A DNA stretch of 64,000 bases from an uncultured Succinivibrio sp. (GCA_900770725.1 CAAGLL010000067.1:171120-235119), one strand, 5' to 3'; shown: positions 44,113 to 53,371, counted from the stretch's first letter. A program made the numbers and translations. The notes: generated by a model not told the origin, from the sequence alone.

Positions 44113-46506
44113 TCAGTCCTCGAACCTGTCCTCGTTGCGGCGCGAGCGCGGAGAGAAGAAGCCCCTCTCGGAGCGGCTCCCGCGGTGGCCGGAATGGAAG
44201 TCGCCGTCGCGGAAGGACGGGCGGCGGAAGTCGCGCCCGCCGCGGTCGCCGAAAGCCGGGCGCCCGTGTCCGCCGAAGGATCTGCCGCGGCCCTCGTCGT
44301 CGAACGAGTGCCTGCCCTCGAACCCACCGCGATCGGTGCGGTCATATCCGCGATCCCTGCGGTCGAATCCGCGATCCCTGCGCCCGCCGAAGCCGCGGTC
44401 GCGGGAACCGAAGCCCCTGCCGCGCGAAGGGCGGTCGCCGTCGTCATGGCTGCGGCCATGGGGCGGCTCGGCGGTGTACTCGCGAAGCTCCAGCGGCCTG
44501 CCGCAGACCCTCGCGTCGGCGAGGATCTTGCGGGTGTCCTCGGGCATGCCCTCGGGCAGGTCGACGGTCGAGAAGGTGTCGAAGATCGAGATCTCGCCGA
44601 TGTAGCGGCTCTCGATGTTGCCCTCGTTGGCGATCGCGCCGACGATCTGGCCCGGCTTGGCGCCGTCGCGGCGGCCGACGGCCACGCGGAAGCGCTGCAT
44701 CTTCATGTCGGGGAAGTCGCGCAGCGGCTGGGCCTCGGCCGACGGGCCGCCGCGGAAGCGGCGCTCGCCGCGCTCGCCGCGGCCTTCCCTGGGCGCACGA
44801 TCCTCGAGGGTGCGCATCTCAGGCTCGGGCTTGCTCTCATCCAGGAAGAGGTCGCCGTCGCGCTGGCACATCTTGGCGAGGGCCGCCGCCAGGGTCTCAG
44901 GCTCGATGGAGTCGTCAGAGAGGATCTCGGAGACGACTTCCTCGTACTTCTCAAGCCCGCCGTTTCCGATGGTCTCGAGTACCTGGCTGCGGAAGTTCTC
45001 AAGCCTGGCCTTGTTCACGTCGGCTGCGGTGGGCATGGCCATCGGCTCGATCTTCTGGTTGGTGATCTTCTCGATCATGCGCAGCGCGCGCCTCTCGCGC
45101 GGGGAGACGAATAGGATCGCCTCGCCCTGCCTGCCGGCGCGCCCGGTCCTGCCGATGCGGTGGATGTAGGACTCCGCGTCGTAGGGGATGTCGTAGTTGA
45201 ACACGTGGGTGATGCGGTCGACGTCCAGTCCCCTGGCCGCTACGTCGGTGGCGGTGATGATGTCGAGGCTGCCGCTCTTCAAGCGCTCGATGATCTTCTC
45301 GCGCTGACGCTGGGGGATGTCGCCGTGCAGCGCCGCGCAGGAGAAGCCGCGCGCCATCAGGCGGTTGGCGACGTCCTCGGCGTCGGTCTTGGTCCTGACG
45401 AACACCAGCACGGCGTCGTAGGGCTCGACCTCGAGGATGCGGGTGATGGCGTCGATCTTGTGGGCGCCGGAGGCGACCCAGTAGCGCTGGTGGACGGTCA
45501 CGGCGGTGGCGGTCTTGGAGCGGATCTCGATGTCCTCGGGATCCTTCAGGTGCTCGCGGGCGATCCTGGCGATCGCAGGCGGCATGGTGGCCGAGAACAG
45601 CGCGGTCTGGCGCTCCTTGGGCGCGTTGCTCAGGATCCAGTCGACGTCGTCGATGAAGCCCATGCGCAGCATCTCGTCAGCCTCGTCGATGACGATGAAG
45701 CGCACGCCCGAGAGATCGAGCTTGCCGCGCTCGATGAGGTCCATGAGGCGGCCCGGGGTGCCGACCACGACCTGGGCGCCGCGGCGCAGCGCGCGGATCT
45801 GCGGCTCGTAGGAGGCTCCGCCGTAGACCGGGGCGACGTGGAAGCCCTCGATGAACTTGGCAAAGCTCTGGAAGGCCTCGGCGACCTGGAGCGCCAGCTC
45901 GCGGGTGGGCTCGAGCACCAGGCAGCGAACGCCGGTCTCGTCCTCGTTCAAAAGCGAGAGGATCGGCAGCGCGAACGCGGCGGTCTTGCCAGTGCCGGTC
46001 TGGGCCTTGCCGAACATGTCGCGGCCTTTGAGCATGACCGGGATGGCCTGCTCCTGAATAGGCGTCGGACTCTCGAAGCCCAGGGCCTTGACGGCCTTGA
46101 GCGTGGCCTCGGAGATCCCGAGCGTCTCGAAGCCGGGGGCGGCTGGGCCGTCATCGTTGCTGGCAGCGTCGCCTTCCTCGGCCTCATCGTCGTCATCGCC
46201 GCCCTCAAGCAGCTTGCTCTCGTCGGCGCCGCTGCTCACGGCAACGTGGGCAGCCGGCTTCTTCCAGGGGCTGTCCTGTTCCTCGGAGGCGCTGTCAGCC
46301 TTGCTGCCATCCTCCTGGGCCTCGGCCTTCTCAGAGGCCTTGGCATCGCCTTCAGAAGGCTTTGCTGCCTCGTCGGACTGCGCGGCGCAATCAGCTGCGC
46401 CTTCGGCCTCGGGGGCCTCTTCCTGCGCGGCAGCGCCTTCCAAAACCGCGTCGGCTTCCTTCTCGGCTTCGCTCAGGAGCTCGTCGAGCTTCACATTGTC
46501 CTGCAT
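44113..46506 (-). CDS. deaD: DEAD-box RNA helicase, DeaD/CsdA type
   Basis: A 797-residue helicase (E. coli DeaD 629). Order: an acidic low-complexity N-terminal extension (1-120), Q-motif region GFESPTPIQEQAIPVM, motif I AQTGTGKT, Ia PTRELA, II DEAD, III SAT, VI HRIGRTGRAGRQG, a DbpA/CsdA RNA-binding domain (about 590-670, GAIANEGNIESRYIGEI) and an Arg/Gly/Asp/Phe-rich tail (about 690-797). It helps 50S assembly and mRNA unwinding, especially in the cold. The acidic head and RGG-like tail would favour condensate-type behaviour; this is inference. Long structured leader upstream. Confidence 0.93.
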   Translation of the reverse strand: MQDNVKLDELLSEAEKEADAVLEGAAAQEEAPEAEGAADCAAQSDEAAKPSEGDAKASEKAEAQEDGSKADSASEEQDSPWKKPAAHVAVSSGADESKLLEGGDDDDEAEEGDAASNDDGPAAPGFETLGISEATLKAVKALGFESPTPIQEQAIPVMLKGRDMFGKAQTGTGKTAAFALPILSLLNEDETGVRCLVLEPTRELALQVAEAFQSFAKFIEGFHVAPVYGGASYEPQIRALRRGAQVVVGTPGRLMDLIERGKLDLSGVRFIVIDEADEMLRMGFIDDVDWILSNAPKERQTALFSATMPPAIARIAREHLKDPEDIEIRSKTATAVTVHQRYWVASGAHKIDAITRILEVEPYDAVLVFVRTKTDAEDVANRLMARGFSCAALHGDIPQRQREKIIERLKSGSLDIITATDVAARGLDVDRITHVFNYDIPYDAESYIHRIGRTGRAGRQGEAILFVSPRERRALRMIEKITNQKIEPMAMPTAADVNKARLENFRSQVLETIGNGGLEKYEEVVSEILSDDSIEPETLAAALAKMCQRDGDLFLDESKPEPEMRTLEDRAPREGRGERGERRFRGGPSAEAQPLRDFPDMKMQRFRVAVGRRDGAKPGQIVGAIANEGNIESRYIGEISIFDTFSTVDLPEGMPEDTRKILADARVCGRPLELREYTAEPPHGRSHDDGDRPSRGRGFGSRDRGFGGRRDRGFDRRDRGYDRTDRGGFEGRHSFDDEGRGRSFGGHGRPAFGDRGGRDFRRPSFRDGDFHSGHRGSRSERGFFSPRSRRNEDRFED

Positions 46507-46691
46507 ACAGATTTACTCCATTGGTGTGAACGCCGGGCGCGACTTTGGAAAGGCCTTGCGGCCCCCAGCCTGCTAGATGTAAAGAGGTAAGGTACAGAGA
46601 TTGCGAGAATCGCTATTCAAACCCGCCGGATCAACCCCGATCCGGAACCCACTGGATACGCCCAGGCGTAAAAAAATGCGCACTCATTATA
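46507..46691 (-). promoter_or_regulatory. promoter and long structured leader of the helicase gene
   Basis: A perfect TATAAT lies at 46686-46691, overlapped upstream by dyads (GTGAC-N4-GTCAC at 46698-46711) that may be an operator; no good -35 is seen. The roughly 170-base leader holds the hairpins ACGCC/GGCGT (about 46658-46670) and CCGGATC/GATCCGG (46626-46645). Long leaders are typical of cold-inducible deaD/csdA mRNAs. Confidence 0.6.
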
Positions 46692-46870
46692 CACGGCGGT
46701 GACTGCCGTCACATATTTTTTTGAAAAAATCGTCTAGGCGATACATGCAGAACGGCTGTCGCATTGCACAGGATCTGGCTGGCATCAGGCAAGCGGCTCT
46801 GTTTGGACATGCGCTCCTACACGGCGTGGAAAACGCGCGTCATGGAAAATTTGCCTTTGGCAGAATGCCT

Positions 46871-46895
46871 GGCAGCCAGCCTCAGGCTGGCTGCC
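46871..46895 (+). promoter_or_regulatory. perfect hairpin upstream of the RexA-like gene
   Basis: GGCAGCCAGCC and GGCTGGCTGCC (11-bp arms, TCA loop) lie 15 bases before the AAGGAG ribosome-binding site (46911-46916). No U-run follows. It could act as an attenuator or mRNA structure setting expression. Confidence 0.55.
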
Positions 46896-46924
46896 ACAAG
46901 CAATCTAACCAAGGAGCAAAACAA

Positions 46925-47890
46925 GTGGAAATCACCAGCATGTACCAGAACGTCACTGCACGCGTATTCAAGCTCTCGCACGGCAAAAAGCGGCCTGATG
47001 AAAAGCCTGCGGACATCCTTGCGTTCCTCAAGAGCGCGCTTTCGGATGAGCTTCCAGCGCAGGAGCGCCGCATGAAGCTCAACAAGCAGGATCCTGACGA
47101 GGACCTGCTGGCCTCCTACTCATGGGGAGATGGCAAGTCGAGCCTTTTTGGCTTGATGATGAGGCTGATACCCGCAACAAGCGCCGCAGCGCTGCCGCCT
47201 GAGCTTTTCAACCGCTTGCAGATCACCCTCGGGGATCTCAATGCAGCCGGACAGGATGGGAGAACCCTCTGCATCGAGCACTACTACTTCATGCTCGATT
47301 CCGAACACCTGATCACCACGCTTCCTAGGCAAAGGAACATCGGAGGATTCCAAACCTACATCAACTGGCTGATCCGCGCCCAGCGCAAGGAAACGATCTT
47401 CTCATTCGACCCAGTTGCAGTCATGCCGCGCGACTTCCGCATCGGCCAGATCAAGCGCATTGAGATCGGTGACAATGCTAGAATCATTGCCGAGGTCGGG
47501 GATGGCAAAGGCGCAGACGCCAGATGTTTTGCATCATCCATCAACAAGCTCAAGGCGCAATTGCTCAAGGCCCTGACGGAAAGAACGTCCGCCGGCAGCA
47601 TGGATGATTTTGACTGGAGCGAGCTTGTGTCCGCCAAGATCGTCCTCAACTTGAGGAAAAAGCCTGAGGGATTTTCAGATGAGGCCTTCGCCAACGCCAT
47701 GGGAACGATCATGAAGCCGGTGACCGACGACTTGGGCATCAGGTTCTACGCAGCGAATGGAAGGAAGCTGTCTGGCAGCGACATACTTCTGACAAAGGCC
47801 TTCGAGGTGGAGAAGACCTCGCAGGATCATGTCAACGAAGAGCAGCTCATGCTGAAGTTCGATGATGAGCTCGGGAGGCTTTGCAATTGA
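46925..47890 (+). CDS. RexA-like soluble protein of a putative defence unit
   Basis: A 321-residue cytosolic protein without known catalytic motif. The GTG at 46925 has AAGGAG eight bases upstream; a longer frame opens at 46721 but lacks this. The layout weakly recalls phage lambda RexA: a mixed alpha/beta N-terminus, a central segment (TTLPRQRNIGGFQTYINWLI), a beta segment (RIEIGDNARIIAEV) and a C-terminal part in which LLKALTERTSAGSMDDFDWS parallels RexA. Its stop overlaps the start of a four-helix membrane protein, as rexA precedes rexB; the Kiwa pair KwaA/KwaB is another soluble-plus-4-TM system to compare. The family call is tentative; a sensor role is inferred. Confidence 0.45.
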   Translation: MEITSMYQNVTARVFKLSHGKKRPDEKPADILAFLKSALSDELPAQERRMKLNKQDPDEDLLASYSWGDGKSSLFGLMMRLIPATSAAALPPELFNRLQITLGDLNAAGQDGRTLCIEHYYFMLDSEHLITTLPRQRNIGGFQTYINWLIRAQRKETIFSFDPVAVMPRDFRIGQIKRIEIGDNARIIAEVGDGKGADARCFASSINKLKAQLLKALTERTSAGSMDDFDWSELVSAKIVLNLRKKPEGFSDEAFANAMGTIMKPVTDDLGIRFYAANGRKLSGSDILLTKAFEVEKTSQDHVNEEQLMLKFDDELGRLCN

Positions 47891-48387
47891 TCGCGCTTTT
47901 CAACCGCCTCCTCGTGTCGCTGGCATGCGCGCTCGCATTGTCAAGCCTGACCTCCATTGCCGTCCACCCGGCGATCATCCAGACGCTCTACATGGTCATC
48001 GGCGTAGCCTACTCGCTTTTGATCAGCAGCATCGTCGGCTTCGACATGAGGGAAGTGCTCAACCGAAAGTACAGGGATTGGTACACGGCAATGCTCAAAA
48101 GGGCCAAGCTCTTGAACACGGCAGACTTCGCCATTGCGTCACTGGTCTTTGCGGCCAGCGCTTCCTTTCCTGATGCCTCGGCATCTTATGGACCGGTTGC
48201 GCTGAGCCTTGCGAATTTCGCCGGATGCTCGCTTGCGATGTCGCTGTTCTACCTCTCGTTCAGCTTCCAGGACATCTTCAAGCACAAGTTGAAGCTCTCC
48301 GAGCAAATCTACGAAGATCAATTGGAGAAAATGCAGGATCTCGAACTTGAGAACAACCAGGAGATTGGAGATTTCAAGGAGACCTGA
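47887..48387 (+). CDS. four-helix membrane protein (RexB-like position)
   Basis: A 166-residue inner-membrane protein with hydrophobic helices at about 5-25, 31-51, 79-95 and 102-125 and a charged, probably coiled-coil tail (132-166). TTG start overlaps the stop of the RexA-like gene, with GGAGG eight bases before it. It resembles the next protein in helix layout and in the stretch ALSLANFAGCSLAMSLFYLS. By position it may be the effector that disturbs the membrane, as RexB does; this is inference. Confidence 0.55.
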   Translation: MIALFNRLLVSLACALALSSLTSIAVHPAIIQTLYMVIGVAYSLLISSIVGFDMREVLNRKYRDWYTAMLKRAKLLNTADFAIASLVFAASASFPDASASYGPVALSLANFAGCSLAMSLFYLSFSFQDIFKHKLKLSEQIYEDQLEKMQDLELENNQEIGDFKET

Positions 48388-48467
48388 TTGCGCCTGCCTG
48401 GCTGCCATGGAAGCGGCAGCCGTTGCCGCCGCACAACAAGAAGACCAGTAGGAGTTCAGGATTCATA

Positions 48468-49043
48468 ATGAAAAGCTTCATGCTGCGTTGCGCATGCGTC
48501 TTTGCCCTTGCTGTCGCCGCGTCAAGCGCGACGAGCTTCAACGCCGGATGGGAACTGGCTGCCCCGGCCTTTGCGGTGCTCTCATCCGCCTGGGCCATGT
48601 CGCTTCTGTGCTTTGGCCATTTGGCAAACACCTGCCTCATGGAGGCGATGCCGCGCAAACTGCATGATAAGCTTGAAACCATCCTCTCACAGGCATCGCG
48701 CATGAACTCCTGCGACTTCGCCGCAGGTGCCATGGCTTTCCTGGCATTCGCAGCCTTGCCAGTTCCCTCTTTCGTCATTTCGCCACTCTCCATAAGTCTT
48801 GGCAACCTTGCGCTCTTCACTGTTGCAGCCTCTGCCATCTGCATCTTCAAAAGGTTCCACTGGATCTTCGATATCAAGATGGAAATTGAAGATCAGGCAT
48901 GCAGGGAGAGGAGTGAAATGAAGCAGCGGCAGGACCTAGCCGATGCCAGCCTTGCCCGAAAGATCAGGCACTACGAGTGCGGCCTTCAAGAAAAGGATGA
49001 GGAGATCGCGCGCCTCAAGAACCTCCTTGTGCAAAAGCGCTGA
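48468..49043 (+). CDS. second four-helix membrane protein with coiled-coil tail
   Basis: A 191-residue protein with helices at about 5-23, 31-54, 83-99 and 108-128, then a long charged coiled-coil tail (130-191). Paralogous in plan to the preceding gene (MNSCDFAAGAMAFLAFAALP against LNTADFAIASLVFAASASFP). The 80-base gap between them contains a GGCTGCC/GGCAGCC hairpin (48400-48421). The ATG at 48468 has AGGA eight bases upstream. Confidence 0.55.
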   Translation: MKSFMLRCACVFALAVAASSATSFNAGWELAAPAFAVLSSAWAMSLLCFGHLANTCLMEAMPRKLHDKLETILSQASRMNSCDFAAGAMAFLAFAALPVPSFVISPLSISLGNLALFTVAASAICIFKRFHWIFDIKMEIEDQACRERSEMKQRQDLADASLARKIRHYECGLQEKDEEIARLKNLLVQKR

Positions 49044-49237
49044 AAAGGAACTCAGCCCCCGCCCAGGCTCCACCTTCTCAAGTCCGCTACGCCGCTTTCC
49101 ACCTTTACGCCCACCCCAAAAGAAAATTCCTGCTGTTGCAATTGACGCCGCCCCGGGCGTTTTCGTGATCTGCGCAAAGGCCCGCCGTTCCTTGCTGTGA
49201 TAGTCTTGCAATCGTATTTGCAAGGAGAAAAGAGCAT

Positions 49238-49522
49238 ATGTACAAGCATGTTGTCGTGTGGCAGTTCAAGGACGGGACCGAGAAGGAAGCCAAGGAATTC
49301 CTAAGTGAGCTTGAGGGGCTCAAGGGCGTGATCGAGTGCCTGCGCTCGATCCAGACCGGCTACAACGAGAACCCCAAGGAGGGCGCCAGCGGAGTGCTCA
49401 TCTGCGAGTTCGACTCGATGGAGGATCTCAACTCCTACGCCACCGATCCGCGCCACCTCAAGGTCGCCGCCAAGTGCAAGCCGATCCGCACCTCGCGTGT
49501 CGCTTGCGACTTCAAGGAATAG
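49238..49522 (+). CDS. Dabb (stress-responsive A/B barrel) domain protein
   Basis: A 94-residue ferredoxin-like barrel protein: YKHVVVWQFKDGTEKEAKEF at the start, SGVLICEFDSMEDLNSYATDPRHL in the middle. Dabb proteins form dimers and act as small enzymes or binding proteins. AAGGAG precedes the ATG. First gene of the oxidoreductase operon, seven bases before the next. Confidence 0.9.
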   Translation: MYKHVVVWQFKDGTEKEAKEFLSELEGLKGVIECLRSIQTGYNENPKEGASGVLICEFDSMEDLNSYATDPRHLKVAAKCKPIRTSRVACDFKE

Positions 49523-49528
49523 CCAATA

Positions 49529-50539
49529 ATGGACGCTGTCCGAATCGGGATCGCTGGCACCGGCGCCATCGCCTCGGTGATGGCGCGGACGCTGGCGCTG
49601 ATGAAGTCATCAGGCGATGGCAGCGCGATCCTCACCGCAGTGGCCTCGCGCGACCTATCCCGCGCCCAGGCATTCATCGGCGCCAACGGATGCCAAGGCG
49701 CCAAGGCATTTGGCTCCTACGCTGATATGGCCGCAAGCGGGGACATCGATCTTGCCTACATCGCAGTGCCCAACCAGGCCCACCTGGGGGCGGCCTCGGA
49801 ATTTCTGAGGCAAGGCGTCGCCTGCCTCGTTGAAAAGCCCTTCTGCGTGAACCTCAATGAGGCGCGCAAGCTCTACGAGTGCGCCGACGCGCACAGGGCG
49901 CTTGCCGCCGAGGGGATCTGGACGCGCTACCAGCCCATGCGCGGGATGATCGACGAGGCATTGAAGTCCGGGATCATCGGCGATCCGATGTTCGTCGAGG
50001 CAAACCTCAGCTACGAGATAGTATCAAAGGAGCGCCTCGTGCGCCCCGACTACGCCGGCGGGGCGATGCTCGACCTCGGCGTTTACGTGCTCAACTTCGC
50101 GATCATGGCCTTCGGCCGCCCCGAGGACGCCGAATGCATGTGCGTAAAGAACGCCGCGGGCTGCGACATGTCCGACTGCATCAGCCTGACCTTCAGCGGC
50201 GGGCGCATGGCCTCGCTCAACGTCAGCGCCATGTGCCAGGGCCACCGCGAGGGGGCGGTGTTCGGCCGCAGGGGCTACCTCACGGTGGACAACGTCAACA
50301 ACCCGCAGATCCTCAGGATCTACGGGCCAAAGTACGAGCTTTTGGAGGAGCGCCGCGCCCCCGCGCAGCTTACGGGCTTTGAGTACGAGGTGCGCGAGGC
50401 ATCAAGGTGCCTTAAGGAAGGCAAGTTGGAATGCCCGTCGATGCCGCGCGAGGAGACCTTGTACGTGCAAGGCCTCATGGACAGCCTGCGCGCCCAGTGC
50501 GGCGTCAGGTTCCCCATGGAGTCGGCGCAAGGCGCCTGA
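49529..50539 (+). CDS. Gfo/Idh/MocA-family oxidoreductase
   Basis: A 336-residue NAD(P)-dependent dehydrogenase: Rossmann motif GIAGTGAIA (7-15), EKPF (102-105) with the catalytic-side lysine, and GGAMLDLGVYVLNF with the conserved GG-x-DxG segment. The family oxidises sugars, inositols and related polyols. Substrate unknown. Confidence 0.92.
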   Translation: MDAVRIGIAGTGAIASVMARTLALMKSSGDGSAILTAVASRDLSRAQAFIGANGCQGAKAFGSYADMAASGDIDLAYIAVPNQAHLGAASEFLRQGVACLVEKPFCVNLNEARKLYECADAHRALAAEGIWTRYQPMRGMIDEALKSGIIGDPMFVEANLSYEIVSKERLVRPDYAGGAMLDLGVYVLNFAIMAFGRPEDAECMCVKNAAGCDMSDCISLTFSGGRMASLNVSAMCQGHREGAVFGRRGYLTVDNVNNPQILRIYGPKYELLEERRAPAQLTGFEYEVREASRCLKEGKLECPSMPREETLYVQGLMDSLRAQCGVRFPMESAQGA

Positions 50540-50549
50540 GGAGCATTTC

Positions 50550-51488
50550 ATGATCAGGAACGTGGCATTCATCGGGCTTGGGATCATGGGGTCGGCCATG
50601 GCCGCAAACCTCGTGAAGAGGGGCTTTGCCGTCACAGGCTACGTGAGGCGCAAGGAGAAGATCCCCAAGCTCTCGTGGCTTGGAATACCGCTTGTCACCT
50701 CCATCGCGGAGGTCTGCCGCGGCGCCGACGCGGTGATCACGATGGTGGGAGGGCCTGCCGACGTCGAGCAGATCTATCTGTCAGAAGGCGGGATCATGGA
50801 CAGCGCGCCCAAGGGCGCGCTGCTTTGCGACATGACCTCGTCATCGCCAAGCCTGGCGCGCAAGCTTTACAAGGAGTGCAAGGCACGAGGCTTGCGCGCG
50901 CTCGACGCCCCGGTCTCAGGCGGCGACAAGGGCGCCAAGGCCGGCACGCTGTCCATATTCTGCGGCGGCGATGAGGATGACTTTATCTACGCAAAGCAGA
51001 TGCTCGAGGCCATGGGCTCTAACATCGTGCTCGAGGGCGGCCCCGGCGCCGGGCAGGACACCAAGCTTGCCGCGCAGATCATCGTGGCAGGCCAGCTTGC
51101 CGGGATCTGCGAGGGCTTCGCCTACGCGATGGAGCGCAGGCTCGACCTTGAGAAGTTCGCAGCCTCGCTCAAGGGCAGCGCCGCCGACTCGGCGGGGCTT
51201 GCACTCTACGCAGGCAGGATCGTGGAAGGCGACCGCCAGCCAGGCGGCGCGCTCTCCTACCTCGTAAAGGATCTCAAAAACGCGCTCTCGGAGCTCAAGG
51301 GCACTGGGATCGACCTCAACGTCACCTCAGAGGCGCTTGCAAACTACCAGGCGATGCAGGACCGGGGCGACGGGGGCCTCGGCACCCAGGCGCTGGCGTT
51401 CGAGTACGCCAGAAGGCGCGGCAGCGGCGTCAAGGAGAGGCCTTCTGCCCCAACAACGGATTCAATTGAAAAGGAAGTGAAGCAATGA
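50550..51488 (+). CDS. 3-hydroxyisobutyrate dehydrogenase-family oxidoreductase
   Basis: A 312-residue beta-hydroxyacid dehydrogenase: FIGLGIMGSAMAANL (7-21), DAPVSGGDKGAKAGTL and the catalytic lysine in GQDTKLAAQI. GAGGAG precedes the ATG. Could act as a tartronate-semialdehyde or similar reductase. Overlaps the next gene by ATGA. Confidence 0.92.
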   Translation: MIRNVAFIGLGIMGSAMAANLVKRGFAVTGYVRRKEKIPKLSWLGIPLVTSIAEVCRGADAVITMVGGPADVEQIYLSEGGIMDSAPKGALLCDMTSSSPSLARKLYKECKARGLRALDAPVSGGDKGAKAGTLSIFCGGDEDDFIYAKQMLEAMGSNIVLEGGPGAGQDTKLAAQIIVAGQLAGICEGFAYAMERRLDLEKFAASLKGSAADSAGLALYAGRIVEGDRQPGGALSYLVKDLKNALSELKGTGIDLNVTSEALANYQAMQDRGDGGLGTQALAFEYARRRGSGVKERPSAPTTDSIEKEVKQ

Positions 51489-52423
51489 TCAGGGTTTTAT
51501 GCGTGCTGCCTTGCAACGGCAAGCACAAGGAGCTTTTAAGCAAGGCAGGCGAAGGCAAGTGCGAGTTCGTATTCAAGTCGCCCTCGGCGCTGCGCGATGC
51601 CGATCTCTCAGGCGTCACCGCCGTCATCGGCAATGTCCCGCCTGAGGTGCTCAAGGGCTCGGACGTCAAGTTCCTCCAGTTGAACTCCGCAGGCTACGAG
51701 GCCTACCGCAAGGAGGAGCTCCCTCCGGGCATCGCCGTGTGCAACGCCCGCGGCGCCTACGGGCTCACGGTCTCCGAGCACATGCTCGCGCTGACCTTCA
51801 GCCTTGTAAGGCACCTCGGGCGCTACCGCGACCGCCAGTCCGCCCACATCTGGAAGGACTGCGGCAAGGTGACCTCGATCTACGGCTCCACCGTGCTGGT
51901 GCTTGGCCTCGGCGACATCGGAGGCGAGTACGCCCGCAAGGTCAAGGCCTTAGGCGCAGGCTGCGTCATCGGCGTGCGCCGCAACGCCAAGGGCGAGAAG
52001 CCTGAGTACATCGACGAGCAGTACGCCATCTCCGATCTCGACACCCTGCTCCCGCGCGCGGACATCATCGCGATGGTGCTGCCGGGCGGCAAGGAGACCG
52101 AGGGCCTCGTCAGCAAGAGGACCATCGCCCTGATGAAGCCGGGCGCCTACATCGTCAACTGCGGCCGCGGCAGCAGCATCGTCCAGGAGGATCTCTACGA
52201 CGCGCTCGAGAGCGGGCGCATCGCCGGGGCCGCCATCGACGTGTGCGATCCCGAGCCCCTGCCCGCCTCAAGCCCGCTTTGGGATCTCGAGAACCTCATC
52301 ATCACCCCGCACGTTGCGGGCAACTTCTTCCTGCAGGAGACTTTCGAGCGCGTGGTTTCCATAGCCTGCGACAACCTGCAGCGCTTCATCCTCGGACAGA
52401 AGCTCTTCAACCAAGTGATCTGA
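51485..52423 (+). CDS. D-2-hydroxyacid dehydrogenase (NAD-binding)
   Basis: A 312-residue member with VLGLGDIG for NAD, the catalytic Arg in NCGRGSSIVQED, Glu in DPEPLP and His in ITPHVAGN. Similar to the GhrA/GhrB glyoxylate/hydroxypyruvate reductase type. Substrate unknown. Confidence 0.9.
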   Translation: MIRVLCVLPCNGKHKELLSKAGEGKCEFVFKSPSALRDADLSGVTAVIGNVPPEVLKGSDVKFLQLNSAGYEAYRKEELPPGIAVCNARGAYGLTVSEHMLALTFSLVRHLGRYRDRQSAHIWKDCGKVTSIYGSTVLVLGLGDIGGEYARKVKALGAGCVIGVRRNAKGEKPEYIDEQYAISDLDTLLPRADIIAMVLPGGKETEGLVSKRTIALMKPGAYIVNCGRGSSIVQEDLYDALESGRIAGAAIDVCDPEPLPASSPLWDLENLIITPHVAGNFFLQETFERVVSIACDNLQRFILGQKLFNQVI

Positions 52424-52441
52424 CACAGGCAGGAGGCATTC

Positions 52442-53371
52442 ATGAAATACATTGAACTAGGGCGCGACAACGCCAAGGCGTCCACGGTGATCCTGGGGCT
52501 GATGCGCATCCCCCAGCTTGAGACTGTGGACAACGTCAAAGCGCTCCTCGACGCGGCGCAGGAGTCAGGCATCAACATGCTCGACATCGCCGACTGCTAC
52601 TCAAAGGGCAAGGCCGAGGAGCTGCTGGGCAGGACCTTCGAGGCCAACCCGGGGCTTCGGGACAAGTTCTTCCTGCAATCGAAGTGCGGCATCGTCAAGG
52701 AGCCGTTCTATTTCTTCGACTTCTCCAAAAAGCACATCATCGAGGCCGTCGAGGGCAGCCTGAAGAGGCTGCACACCGACCACCTCGACTCGCTGCTGCT
52801 CCACCGCCCCGACGCGCTGATGGATCCAGAGGAGATCTGCGAGGCCTTCAACACGCTGCGCGAGAGCGGCAAGGTGCGCGCGTTTGGCGTGTCGAACTTC
52901 AACCCCGCCCAGATGAGGCTGCTGCAGAACGCGCTTGACGACGCGATCATCTGCAACCAGGTCCAGCTCTCCGTCTGCCACACCCCGATGATCGACGCTG
53001 GCTTCAACGTCAACATGGACAACGATCCTGCGGTGATGCGCGACGGCGGCGTGCTCGAGTACTGCCGCGCCCACGACATCGCCGTGCAGGCCTGGTCCGT
53101 GATGCAGCACGGGTTCTTCAAGGGGGTGTTCATCGGCGATCCGCACTACCTGAGGCTCAACAGCGTGCTCAACCGCATCGCCTCCGAGTACGGGGTGACT
53201 TCAACCGCGATCGCGGTTGCGTGGGTGCTGCGTGTCCCTGGCAAGACCCAGGCAGTGATAGGCACCACCAAGCCTGAGCGCGTTAAGTCCTCTGCCAAGG
53301 CAGGCGACATCGTGCTCACCCGCGAGGAGTGGTATGAGATCTACCTGGCGGCAGGCAACGATCTGCCCTGA
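52442..53371 (+). CDS. aldo/keto reductase (YdhF-like)
   Basis: A 309-residue AKR: DIADCYSKGKAE gives catalytic Y53, FFLQSKCG the lysine, LLLHRPD the histidine; the C-terminal VIGTTKPER binds NADP. Close in type to YdhF of E. coli. GGAGG ahead of the ATG. Last gene of the operon. Confidence 0.92.
   Translation: MKYIELGRDNAKASTVILGLMRIPQLETVDNVKALLDAAQESGINMLDIADCYSKGKAEELLGRTFEANPGLRDKFFLQSKCGIVKEPFYFFDFSKKHIIEAVEGSLKRLHTDHLDSLLLHRPDALMDPEEICEAFNTLRESGKVRAFGVSNFNPAQMRLLQNALDDAIICNQVQLSVCHTPMIDAGFNVNMDNDPAVMRDGGVLEYCRAHDIAVQAWSVMQHGFFKGVFIGDPHYLRLNSVLNRIASEYGVTSTAIAVAWVLRVPGKTQAVIGTTKPERVKSSAKAGDIVLTREEWYEIYLAAGNDLP

Noticed and set aside
45160..46590. 476-codon open frame antisense to deaD
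   Set aside because: Valine/alanine/histidine-rich shadow of the helicase coding strand, without start signals.
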